DNA from: Halothiobacillus diazotrophicus
Lineage (GTDB): Bacteria > Pseudomonadota > Gammaproteobacteria > Halothiobacillales > Halothiobacillaceae
NCBI RefSeq assembly: GCF_001663815.1
Contig: NZ_CP016027.1
Coordinates: forward strand, 2,604,501-2,668,500
Length of the DNA: 64,000 bases
Direction: 5' to 3'
The position numbers and the translations under genes were made by a program. Of this stretch, positions 57,322 to 64,000 are shown piece by piece (within the stretch, counting starts at the first letter, position 1; each line of letters opens with the position of its first letter). The notes beneath the pieces were generated by a model. The model did no database searches. It worked only from the letters and a program-made list of their open reading frames with translations, and was not told the DNA's origin.

Positions 57322-57993
57322 TCAGGCGTGTCCGGCCTCGCCCGACACGAGATTCATGTCGATGCCCAGCGTACGTGCGGCTGCCGTCCAGCGCTCATCG
57401 ACCGGTTGATCGAAAATCAGTTCGGGCGTGGCATCCACCGTCAGCCAGGTGTTCTCGGCGATTTCCGTTTCGATCTGACCGGCCGACCAGCCGGAGTAGC
57501 CGAGGGCGATGACGGCACGTGCCGGACCAGCGCCATCGGCCAGTGCCTGAAGAATGTCCTTGGAGGTGGTCAGCCCGATCTCGTCGGTGACTTCCAGCGT
57601 GGATTCCCAGCCGCCGTGCGGGGTATGCAGGACGAATCCGCGTTCCATGGCCACGGGGCCGCCCATGAATACCGGCCGGTTGCGAATGGCGGGGTTGGTG
57701 CAGGTGATCTTCATGTGGTCGAGGATGTCCCCGAGGGTCACGTCCAGAGGGCGATTGATGGTGATACCCATCGCGCCTTCGTCGTTGTGTTCGCAGATGT
57801 AGGTTACGCCATGGCTGAAATTGGGGTCCAGCACATTGGGCATGGCGACCAGCAGATGATTTTTCAGATCCAGATCATCCTCGTAGATGATGGCAGTGTC
57901 GGCATCGTTGGTGTGCGCACGGGGAGTGGCGGGCGCTTTGGGCTCCCGGTCGTCGTCGTGCTCGGATTCGGCTGAATGCGGGTATTTGATCAT
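57322..57993 (-). CDS. yqgE: UPF0301 protein YqgE/AlgH
   Basis: 223 residues. The family core begins at NHLLVAMPNVLDPNFSHGVTYICEHNDEGAMGI and continues through GGPVAMERGFVLH to the ALGYSGWSAGQIETEIAENTW signature. The first about 40 residues are a charged, low-complexity extension absent from E. coli YqgE; a later internal start is possible but none has a better ribosome site. In Pseudomonas it was named AlgH, a regulator of alginate; the biochemical role is unknown. It is the first gene of the operon with ruvX and pyrR. Confidence 0.9.
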   Translation of the reverse strand: MIKYPHSAESEHDDDREPKAPATPRAHTNDADTAIIYEDDLDLKNHLLVAMPNVLDPNFSHGVTYICEHNDEGAMGITINRPLDVTLGDILDHMKITCTNPAIRNRPVFMGGPVAMERGFVLHTPHGGWESTLEVTDEIGLTTSKDILQALADGAGPARAVIALGYSGWSAGQIETEIAENTWLTVDATPELIFDQPVDERWTAAARTLGIDMNLVSGEAGHA

Positions 57994-58093
57994 GCGTTCG
58001 TATGGCCTTCATAGGGCCTTCGTCAGGCCTTAGGGCCGGGCAAGGGGTGCCCGGCATTCGTATTGAGTCTTTCTAGGCTCTAGTTTAATCGTT

Positions 58094-58112
58094 CTGGGCA
58101 GGCTCTGCCCAG
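58094..58112. repeat. Perfect hairpin in the rluB-yqgE spacer
   Basis: CTGGGCAG-GCT-CTGCCCAG, an 8-base stem with a 3-base loop, without a clear T tract on either strand. It may mark the end of rluB or form part of a yqgE leader. Confidence 0.5.
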
Positions 58113-58117
58113 TTAAG

Positions 58118-58147
58118 ACCGACGATGCCAATACCGACGATGCCAGT
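58118..58147. repeat. Tandem 15-base repeat
   Basis: ACCGACGATGCCAAT followed directly by ACCGACGATGCCAGT (14 of 15 identical), between the rluB stop and the hairpin at 58094. No function evident. Confidence 0.6.
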
Positions 58148-58179
58148 CCAATGGGGGCGGGTTTCGGTGAATGTGCCGG

Positions 58180-59226
58180 TCAGCTGCGACCCCGGGGCGG
58201 TTTCCGACCCGGATTTCCGATGGGCTTTGATCCGGACTTGGTGGGGGATTTCGTTGCAGGCTTGCGACGGGACAGGGTGCTCCGGCTGGTCGTGCCCCCG
58301 ATATTGGGTTCGGCGTTCGTGGCGCCGCGTGCGGGGGGCTTGGCTTTCAGAGCGGCGGCAAACGGCTTTTTGACGTCGCCGGCCGTCGTCTCGGTGCGGA
58401 CCTTTGGCGCGGGCGCCTGACTCCGGGCCCGATAGGGTTTGAGGGCGCGGCGCTGTGCATCCACATCCAGCACCTTGCGACGGGTTTCCGGACGCAGACC
58501 GACCAGGCGGACGAGTTGGTCTTCGATATCGGGCGGCAGATCCTGGGCCCGGCCGGGTTTCAGCCGGGGTGGCAGGGCGATGCCGGCATAGCTGATGCGA
58601 ATGAGGCGGGAAACCGTCCCCTCCACGGCGTCGATCATGCGGCGGATTTCGCGGTTGCGCCCTTCGCGCAGGGTCACGTGATACCACTTGTTGGCACCGG
58701 TGCCGCCGGCCTCGACCAGCTGATCGAAGTGGGCCGGGCCGTCTTCGAGCATGACTTCCGTGGTGAGTTGACGGATCTGTTCCTCGCTCAGTCCGCCCAG
58801 GACCCGGACGGCGTAGGTGCGCTCGATCTGGTGGCTGGGGTGCATCAGCCGGTTCGCGAGTTCGCCGTCGTTGGTGACCAGCAGCAGGCCGGAGGTGTTG
58901 AAATCCAGGCGGCCGACGGTGATCCAGCGCCCCTGGCGGATGGGCGGCAGCGAACCGAACACGGTCGGACGACCCTCGGGGTCCGAGGTAGACGTGATTT
59001 CGCCTTCGGGCTTGTGGTAGATCAGGACGCGCCGCACCAGGCCTTCCTCGGGGACCGTGATTTTCTGTCCGCGCAGGTCGATGACGTCGCCCGGCCCGGC
59101 CACGCTGCCGAGTTGCGCCGTTTCGCCGTTGAGCTTGACCTCGCCGGCGCTGATCCAGCCTTCGATGGTGCGACGGGAACCATAGCCAAGGGTGGCCAGA
59201 ATTTTTTGTAGGCGTTCTTTACTCAC
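58180..59226 (-). CDS. rluB: 23S rRNA pseudouridine2605 synthase RluB
   Basis: 348 residues. An S4 RNA-binding domain (RLQKILATLGYGSRRTIEGWI) precedes the RsuA-type catalytic domain with GRLDFNTSGLLL, where Asp108 is the nucleophile, and GRNREIRRM. The GTG at 59226 gives MSKERLQKIL, the family start; a TTG 39 bases upstream is less likely. A long C-terminal tail (about residues 245-348) is rich in Arg, Lys, Pro and Thr (for example PATKSPTKSGSKP) and is probably disordered and RNA-binding. It is divergent from the Mla operon. Confidence 0.9.
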   Translation of the reverse strand: MSKERLQKILATLGYGSRRTIEGWISAGEVKLNGETAQLGSVAGPGDVIDLRGQKITVPEEGLVRRVLIYHKPEGEITSTSDPEGRPTVFGSLPPIRQGRWITVGRLDFNTSGLLLVTNDGELANRLMHPSHQIERTYAVRVLGGLSEEQIRQLTTEVMLEDGPAHFDQLVEAGGTGANKWYHVTLREGRNREIRRMIDAVEGTVSRLIRISYAGIALPPRLKPGRAQDLPPDIEDQLVRLVGLRPETRRKVLDVDAQRRALKPYRARSQAPAPKVRTETTAGDVKKPFAAALKAKPPARGATNAEPNIGGTTSRSTLSRRKPATKSPTKSGSKPIGNPGRKPPRGRS

Positions 59227-59332
59227 GCGGGGGATACTCTCGGTACTGAATGAAGGGCGCAACAACGCACTTTCCGGATCAGAATGATAAGCTCCCAGTC
59301 AATCATCACCAAGGGATACCGATCGACGTACC

Positions 59333-60469
59333 ATGACTTCGGCTTTGCTCCCATCCCGCCAGGGCGCCGCGCCGCCGCAGGCCACATGGTCCATGGAGAC
59401 GGAATCCGCGGTCCTGACCCTGTCCGGGGCCTGGACGGTGCACAATCTGCAGCATGTGCCCGCGCTGAAGATGCCCGAGGCCCGGACTATTCGCCTGCAG
59501 AGCGCGTTTTCCGGGTTCGACAGTTCGGCCGCCATGGTCATCGCCCGCTGGTTGCATCAGTGGCGGGCTGCGGGCATTGCCGTGGACGTCAGCAGCTTGC
59601 CGGAACAGGAGCGCACGCTTCTGGGGTTGCTGGATGCGCGTCTGGTCGATGAACCGCCGGAACGGACGCGGCGGGCGTCGTGGCTGGTGCGGGTTGGGCA
59701 GGGCGCCATGGGGCAGGTGGACGAGGCAACGAGCTTCCTCCGGTTTCTCGGCGAACTGTTCTGGCGCGGTGTTCCGTTACTGCTGATGTTCTGGCGGATC
59801 CGCTGGTCGGCGGTGCTGACCGAGATCGATGCCGCCGGCGTGCGTGCCCTGGGGATCGTGGGGCTGCTTTCCTTCATGATCGGCATGGTCATGGCCTACC
59901 AGGGCGGGGCGACGCTTTCCAATTACGGCGCCAACATTCTTCTCGTCAACCTGGTGGGTATTCTCACCTTGCGGGAAATGGGGCCGTTGCTGGCCGCGAT
60001 TATCGTGGCGGGCCGTACCGGTTCGTCCTATACCGCCCAGCTCGGCACGATGCGGATCACCGAGGAAATCGATGCCCTGCGTGCGTTGGGCGTGCCGCCT
60101 TTCGAGATCCTGGTGTTCCCGAAGGTCGTCGCGCTGATTCTGACCTTGCCATTGTTGTCGATCTTCGCCGATTTGATGGGATTGCTGGGCGGCGCCGTGG
60201 TGGCCAATTACGGGTATGGTGTCTCCTTCGCCGTGTATTTCGAGCGCATCCCGGTAGTGATCGGCGTATCGACGTTGTGGTTGGGGCTGATCAAGGCGCC
60301 GGTGTTCGCGATCGTGATCGCCCTGATCGGCTGCATGCAGGGTCTGCGGGTCCGGGGCAGTGCGGCGGAGGTGGGGCGAGCCACGACCGTGAGCGTCGTT
60401 CAGGCGATTTTCATGGTCATCGTGATCGATGCCGGATTCTCCGTGTTGTATAACTTGCTGGGTTACTGA
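59333..60469 (+). CDS. mlaE: MlaE-type permease with fused N-terminal STAS domain
   Basis: 378 residues. Residues 20-105 form a STAS domain like MlaB (VLTLSGAWTVHNLQHVP, RLQSAFSGFDSSAAMVIARW). From about residue 130 the MlaE permease begins, with LLSFMIGMVMAYQGG and the motif LREMGPLLAAIIVAGRTGSSYTAQLGTM. It transports phospholipids between membranes with an ATPase and an MCE protein; here mlaF and mlaD follow at once. MlaB is therefore supplied by fusion. A clear Shine-Dalgarno sequence is not seen near the ATG. Confidence 0.92.
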   Translation: MTSALLPSRQGAAPPQATWSMETESAVLTLSGAWTVHNLQHVPALKMPEARTIRLQSAFSGFDSSAAMVIARWLHQWRAAGIAVDVSSLPEQERTLLGLLDARLVDEPPERTRRASWLVRVGQGAMGQVDEATSFLRFLGELFWRGVPLLLMFWRIRWSAVLTEIDAAGVRALGIVGLLSFMIGMVMAYQGGATLSNYGANILLVNLVGILTLREMGPLLAAIIVAGRTGSSYTAQLGTMRITEEIDALRALGVPPFEILVFPKVVALILTLPLLSIFADLMGLLGGAVVANYGYGVSFAVYFERIPVVIGVSTLWLGLIKAPVFAIVIALIGCMQGLRVRGSAAEVGRATTVSVVQAIFMVIVIDAGFSVLYNLLGY

Positions 60470-60472
60470 TCG

Positions 60473-61306
60473 ATGGGTGCGGATACGGATCTCGTGATCG
60501 ACGCGCGGGGGCTGGTGAACCAGTTCGGTACGCATCGCGTGCACGACGATCTGGATTTTCAGTTGCAGCGCGGTCGGGTGATGGCGCTTGTCGGCGGGTC
60601 CGGGGCCGGCAAGACGGTCCTGTTGCAGACGCTGATCATGTTGCGCGAGGCGACTTCGGGTCAGTTGCGTCTGTTCGGCGTGGACACCGCAACCGCAGAT
60701 CAGGCGACGCGGCAGTCCCTGCGCGAGCGCATCGGCGTGCTGTTCCAGGGCGGTGCCCTGTTCACGTCGCTCACCGTGCTGGAGAATGTGCTGATGCCGA
60801 TCCGTGAGCACGGGCGCTTCGATAAGGGCTGGCTGACGGAACTGGGCATGAGCAAGATCCTGTTGGCGGGGTTGCCGGCCGACAGTGCCGACAAGTATCC
60901 GATGGAATTGTCGGGCGGGATGGTGAAGCGGGCGGCGCTGGCGCGGGCGCTGGCGCTGGATCCGGAGCTGTTGGTGCTCGACGAGCCGACATCCGGGCTC
61001 GATCCGATCGGTGCGGCGGCGTTCGACGATCTGATCCGGACCCTCAGCGAATCGCTGGGGCTGACCGTGCTTCAGGTGACGCACGATCTGGACTCGATCT
61101 GGCGCGGGGTCGACGAAGTCGCGTTTCTGGCGCGGAAGAAGGTGCTGGCGGTGGGGACGGCCGTCGAACTGGCGGCGCGTGACGAACCGGAGCTGGTGGC
61201 GTATTTTCGGGGAACCCGGTCGGAGGCGTACTGGGCCGCCGCGACGCGCAAGACTCGGGATGACGGCAGCATGGCTGAGCCGCATCGCAACGGAACACAG
61301 GCTTAG
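60473..61306 (+). CDS. mlaF: Phospholipid ABC transporter ATP-binding protein MlaF
   Basis: 277-residue ATPase. Walker A GGSGAGKT is at residues 41-48, the signature motif LSGGM follows near residue 148, and Walker B reads LLVLDEPTSGLD. The ATP-binding pattern and the order MlaE-MlaF-MlaD support the name. It starts 3 bases after mlaE and ends 9 bases before mlaD, so the three are one transcript. The last about 30 residues (RKTRDDGSMAEPHRN) are a variable tail. Confidence 0.93.
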   Translation: MGADTDLVIDARGLVNQFGTHRVHDDLDFQLQRGRVMALVGGSGAGKTVLLQTLIMLREATSGQLRLFGVDTATADQATRQSLRERIGVLFQGGALFTSLTVLENVLMPIREHGRFDKGWLTELGMSKILLAGLPADSADKYPMELSGGMVKRAALARALALDPELLVLDEPTSGLDPIGAAAFDDLIRTLSESLGLTVLQVTHDLDSIWRGVDEVAFLARKKVLAVGTAVELAARDEPELVAYFRGTRSEAYWAAATRKTRDDGSMAEPHRNGTQA

Positions 61307-61315
61307 GGCTTCGTT

Positions 61316-62347
61316 ATGGAATCAAAGATCAATTACACCGCTGTGGGCCTGTTCGTGGTGCTGCTTGGACTGAGTCTGGCGGCAACGGCGTACTGGCTGG
61401 TGACCGGGGGCAAGCAGCAGCAGTTCATCCCCTACGTGATTTATGCGACCGACAGCGTGACCGGCCTGTCCGTGAACAGTCACGTGCTCTATCGCGGGGT
61501 GGATGTGGGCGAGGTCAAGAGTATCCGGATCGACCAGAAAAACCCGGATCGCATCCGAATTCTGGTCTATCTGGATGCGAACGTGCCGATTCGCACCGAT
61601 ACGGTCGCCCAGTTGCGTCCCCAGGGCGTCACCGGACTCAGCATCCTCAACCTGACGGGCGGAAAGGCCGCCACCCCCCTGACGCGGCGTAATGAGGATG
61701 GCGATCTCGTCATTCCCTACGAACCGTCCATCTTTTCCCAGTTGGAGGGCGGTCTGAGCGAGAGCATGGTGAAGGTTTCGCGGATGACCGATCGGCTGGA
61801 TCAGCTATTGAGCGAGAAAAACGTTCAGACGCTGACCGACACGTTGAACGATGTGCACCAGCTGACCTCGACCCTGGCGGCCCGACGTGTCGATATTGCC
61901 GATGCCATCGTCGCCGGAAGGAAGACCCTGCAGAACACGGCTGACGTGACGCAATCGACCGCGGCCCTGATGAAGCAGGCACAGGCAGTTCTGAACAAGT
62001 TCTCTCGGGCCATCGATGCCCTGGAAGCGACCCTGGACACCACCAATGCGGCGGTCGGTCAGGTGGCCAAGGCCAGCGAGAGCACGGTCCAACTCACGCA
62101 TTCCGGCACGAAAACGCTCGACGAACTGCGACAGCAAACCTTGCCCGAGTTGGGCAGTTTGCTGGAACGGCTTCAGAACGCCAGCGCCTCGATCGCGCAG
62201 CTGGTCCGACAGATCAATGCCAATCCGAGCCAGATTCTCTACGGCGTACCGCCGGTGCCACCGGGCCCAGGTGAGGGCCCGAGGAATGACTTGGGGACCG
62301 CGCGGACCGACGTTCGTGGCACGGCTACGACTGGGACGGCACCATGA
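61316..62347 (+). CDS. mlaD: MCE-domain substrate-binding protein MlaD
   Basis: 343-residue inner-membrane-anchored MCE protein. One N-terminal helix (about residues 10-30, VGLFVVLLGLSLAATAYWLV) precedes the MCE fold (YATDSVTGLSVNSHVLYRGVDVGEVKSI). A long predicted coiled coil (about 140-300) follows and a Pro/Gly-rich C-terminus ends the protein. Longer than E. coli MlaD (183), it resembles PqiB/YebT-like or mammalian-cell-entry versions. It precedes an auxiliary lipoprotein and there is no MlaC gene here. Confidence 0.92.
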   Translation: MESKINYTAVGLFVVLLGLSLAATAYWLVTGGKQQQFIPYVIYATDSVTGLSVNSHVLYRGVDVGEVKSIRIDQKNPDRIRILVYLDANVPIRTDTVAQLRPQGVTGLSILNLTGGKAATPLTRRNEDGDLVIPYEPSIFSQLEGGLSESMVKVSRMTDRLDQLLSEKNVQTLTDTLNDVHQLTSTLAARRVDIADAIVAGRKTLQNTADVTQSTAALMKQAQAVLNKFSRAIDALEATLDTTNAAVGQVAKASESTVQLTHSGTKTLDELRQQTLPELGSLLERLQNASASIAQLVRQINANPSQILYGVPPVPPGPGEGPRNDLGTARTDVRGTATTGTAP

Positions 62348-62388
62348 GCGCCGGGCACGTCGCTCCGGACTTTCGAAAGGACAGTGAC

Positions 62389-63072
62389 ATGAACGCTACC
62401 TACTCTTGCTTACGTATTGGCGGACGACTCGCCGCATTGGCGATATTTGCGACAACCCTTGCCGCGTGTAGTCTGCCGATCAAGCCGCAACACGCCCAGG
62501 ACACGTATCGCATCAATCCGCCCGCCGCCTTGTCCACGCCCGCCATCGTATCGGCGCAGGGCAAGGCTCGGGCATTCCTCGTTCGGTTCGGGTCCATCGA
62601 GGCTGACAGTGGCTTCGAGTCGGCAGCCATGATGTACAGCCCCGAGGCGCAGCAGTTGCGTCCCTACCGGGACAATCGCTGGTTGGCGCCTCCAGCGGAA
62701 ATGCTGACGGACGCGGTGACGCAGACCCTGATTCGGCAGCCCTGGATACTGGGCGTGGTGCCCAATTCTGCGGGTGCGCCCGTCGCCTTGAATCTGCGTT
62801 GTCATCTGAACCGCCTGGAGCACGATGTGTCGGGCGACAGTGGCCGGGTGCGCCTGGCGCTCGATTGCCTCTGGCTCGATCCGAAAACCCGTTCGGTGCG
62901 GGCGCACTGGTATTTCGACGAGTCGCAGGCTGTACCGCACAATGATGCGACCCAGTTTGCGCAGGCCAGTCAGTCCCTGGTCGACAAGGCGATCGGGGCG
63001 ATTGTTCGCCAGACGCGCAATTTGCTGGCGACACCTGAAGCCCCGGTTGAGAAGGATGCGGACGACTCGTAA
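62389..63072 (+). CDS. ABC-type transport auxiliary lipoprotein (PqiC-like)
   Basis: 227 residues. A lipoprotein signal ends in LAACS (Cys27). The body follows the ABC_trans_aux pattern (YRINPPA, ARAFLVRF, MMYSPEAQQLRPYRDNRW, a VRLALDCLWLDP segment). Family members attach to the outer membrane and partner MCE transporters. AAAGGACA lies 6-7 bases before the ATG at 62389; an earlier ATG at 62344 overlapping mlaD is less likely. It closes the operon mlaE-mlaF-mlaD-lipoprotein. Confidence 0.85.
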   Translation: MNATYSCLRIGGRLAALAIFATTLAACSLPIKPQHAQDTYRINPPAALSTPAIVSAQGKARAFLVRFGSIEADSGFESAAMMYSPEAQQLRPYRDNRWLAPPAEMLTDAVTQTLIRQPWILGVVPNSAGAPVALNLRCHLNRLEHDVSGDSGRVRLALDCLWLDPKTRSVRAHWYFDESQAVPHNDATQFAQASQSLVDKAIGAIVRQTRNLLATPEAPVEKDADDS

Positions 63073-63137
63073 GTCCTGTCGCGGCGTATTCGATACGTTG
63101 TCTATTCCCGAGTCGAGAATCGAGGCGGGCAAACATG

Positions 63138-63166
63138 AAAAAGGCGCTGTGTTCCAGCGCCTTTTT
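63138..63166. terminator. Bidirectional terminator between Mla lipoprotein and NlpC/P60 genes
   Basis: AAAAAGGCGCTG-TGTTC-CAGCGCCTTTTT: a 7-base GC stem with A and T tracts on both sides, placed between two convergent genes. Confidence 0.9.
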
Positions 63167-63190
63167 CGGCCATTGAGGGGTATCCCAGCG

Positions 63191-63850
63191 TTACTGCAGA
63201 TCCAGATCGGCCAGATTGAGTTTCGAGGCGCCGGGAACCCGGCCGGCTCCGGCGAAATGCCGACGCCAATAGGCATCGTTCAGCTTGGCGTACTGGACAT
63301 GTTCGCCCTTGCGCGGCGCATGGATGAATCGGTCATTCCCAATATAGATGCCGACGTGGTCGATCTTTCGGCTGCGGATCTTGAAGAACAGGAGATCCCC
63401 GGGTTTGAGCTGGGATTTACCGACTCTTGCGGTGAAGGCGTACTGATCCCGAGCTGTGCGTGGAAGATTGATATCGGCCTGCTGATAGACGTAACTGGTA
63501 AGACCGCTGCAGTCGAATCCTTTCCCGACCGAGGCACCCCCCCACTGGTAGGCCGTGCCCAGTTGCGACATGGCCTGAATGATCGCTTCCGTGGCGGCGG
63601 TTCGGTCGCCATTGTTGCCTGCGAGGGACTTGAGCGGTGTTTCGGGGAGTTTGGCGTTGAGATGGGTGGGTGCGGTGCGGGTGTTTTCGGCCTGGGTGGT
63701 GTTGTCCGTGTTGAAGTCCAGCCAGCTGTTGCCGGCATTGTTCGCTTCGGGCGCCGTGCCGGTCGGCACGCTGGCGCAACCGCCCAGCGTGAGGGCGCCG
63801 GTAATGAGCGCACCCGCCACGAACACACGCACCGGGCGCGCTTCAGGCAT
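63191..63850 (-). CDS. NlpC/P60-family cell-wall endopeptidase lipoprotein
   Basis: 219 residues. The lipoprotein signal ends LTLGGC (Cys25). A low-complexity linker leads to an NlpC/P60 papain-like domain with Cys114 (GFDCSGL), His165 (DHVGIYIG) and His177 (FIHAPRKG). It is expected to cleave D-iGlu-meso-DAP bonds in peptidoglycan, like E. coli MepS. The ATG at 63850 is chosen because it gives a proper signal peptide. An in-frame ATG at 63949 would add 33 non-signal residues. The remaining bases to 64000 are the AT-richer upstream region. Confidence 0.88.
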   Translation of the reverse strand: MPEARPVRVFVAGALITGALTLGGCASVPTGTAPEANNAGNSWLDFNTDNTTQAENTRTAPTHLNAKLPETPLKSLAGNNGDRTAATEAIIQAMSQLGTAYQWGGASVGKGFDCSGLTSYVYQQADINLPRTARDQYAFTARVGKSQLKPGDLLFFKIRSRKIDHVGIYIGNDRFIHAPRKGEHVQYAKLNDAYWRRHFAGAGRVPGASKLNLADLDLQ

Positions 63851-64000
63851 CGTTCCGGTGCCGGATTTCGAACACACTGCGTCGATGCGGTGTGCGGGCG
63901 AAATCCATGGGCAGAGTTTTTCGCGATAAGTCATTGATTTGGTATTCATCCGTCAAACTTGGCGACAATTTAAAGCCTTTCAGGTTATTTGAAAAGATTA

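Overview
This 64 kb window is chromosomal DNA from a gammaproteobacterium with fairly high GC. The gene sets support that assignment: a dcw cell-division cluster, tig-clpP-clpX-lon-hup, a Pseudomonas-type yqgE-ruvX-pyrR-pyrB-pyrC' operon, a bo3-type quinol oxidase, and Mla-type lipid transport. The overall picture suits an environmental, possibly chemolithotrophic lineage near the Halothiobacillaceae or Chromatiales. That genus-level guess is inference only; no 16S gene is present.

Layout. 1-7.9 kb: the 3' part of a dcw cluster (ftsW partial, murG, murC, ddl, ftsQ, ftsA, ftsZ), tightly overlapped and closed by a clear terminator. 8.3-10.9 kb: a FadL-family outer-membrane porin and dapF, both on the minus strand, separated by an AT-rich stretch. 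11-25 kb: housekeeping genes for translation, secretion and proteostasis (typA, ffh, tRNA-Leu(UAG), tig, clpP, clpX, lon, hup, ppiD), then a DAACS-family symporter. 25-31.5 kb: fabI on the minus strand, diverging from a yejA-x-paiB-yejB-yejE peptide-transport operon. The operon carries an unusual cysteine-patterned lipoprotein, and no yejF ATPase gene follows it.

31.5-32.85 kb: a conspicuous low-GC islet holding one gene broken by a frameshift. It is a DUF3644-like protein with a HEPN-type R-x4-H motif, possibly a decayed defence gene. 32.9-34.9 kb: a beta-helix lipoprotein. 34.9-40 kb: cytochrome bo3 quinol oxidase genes in the order cyoE-A-B-C-D on the minus strand. 40.3-43.8 kb: a tautomerase-like small protein and a large DUF2339 membrane protein.

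43.9-47.2 kb: a compact mercury-resistance locus (merR diverging from merT-merP-merA) with a textbook MerR operator. It is followed by a truncated GNAT gene whose last codons look like a second copy of the merR 3' end. 47.2-53.8 kb: psiE, cca, a large GAF-GGDEF-globin-GAF-EAL signalling protein, tcdA and a small acidic protein. 53.9-58 kb: the pyrimidine operon, including a pseudo-dihydroorotase that has lost its metal-binding histidines. 58.2-63.9 kb: rluB, an MlaE(STAS)-MlaF-MlaD-lipoprotein transport operon, and an NlpC/P60 lipoprotein at the right edge.

Most genes are ordinary core genes in compact operons. The accessory or evolutionarily active spots are the 31.5-32.85 kb islet, the mer/GNAT junction at 46.7-47.2 kb, the lipoprotein and PaiB genes inside the yej operon, and several hairpin-rich or tandem-repeat intergenic segments. 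No CRISPR array, rRNA gene, transposase or integrase was seen.
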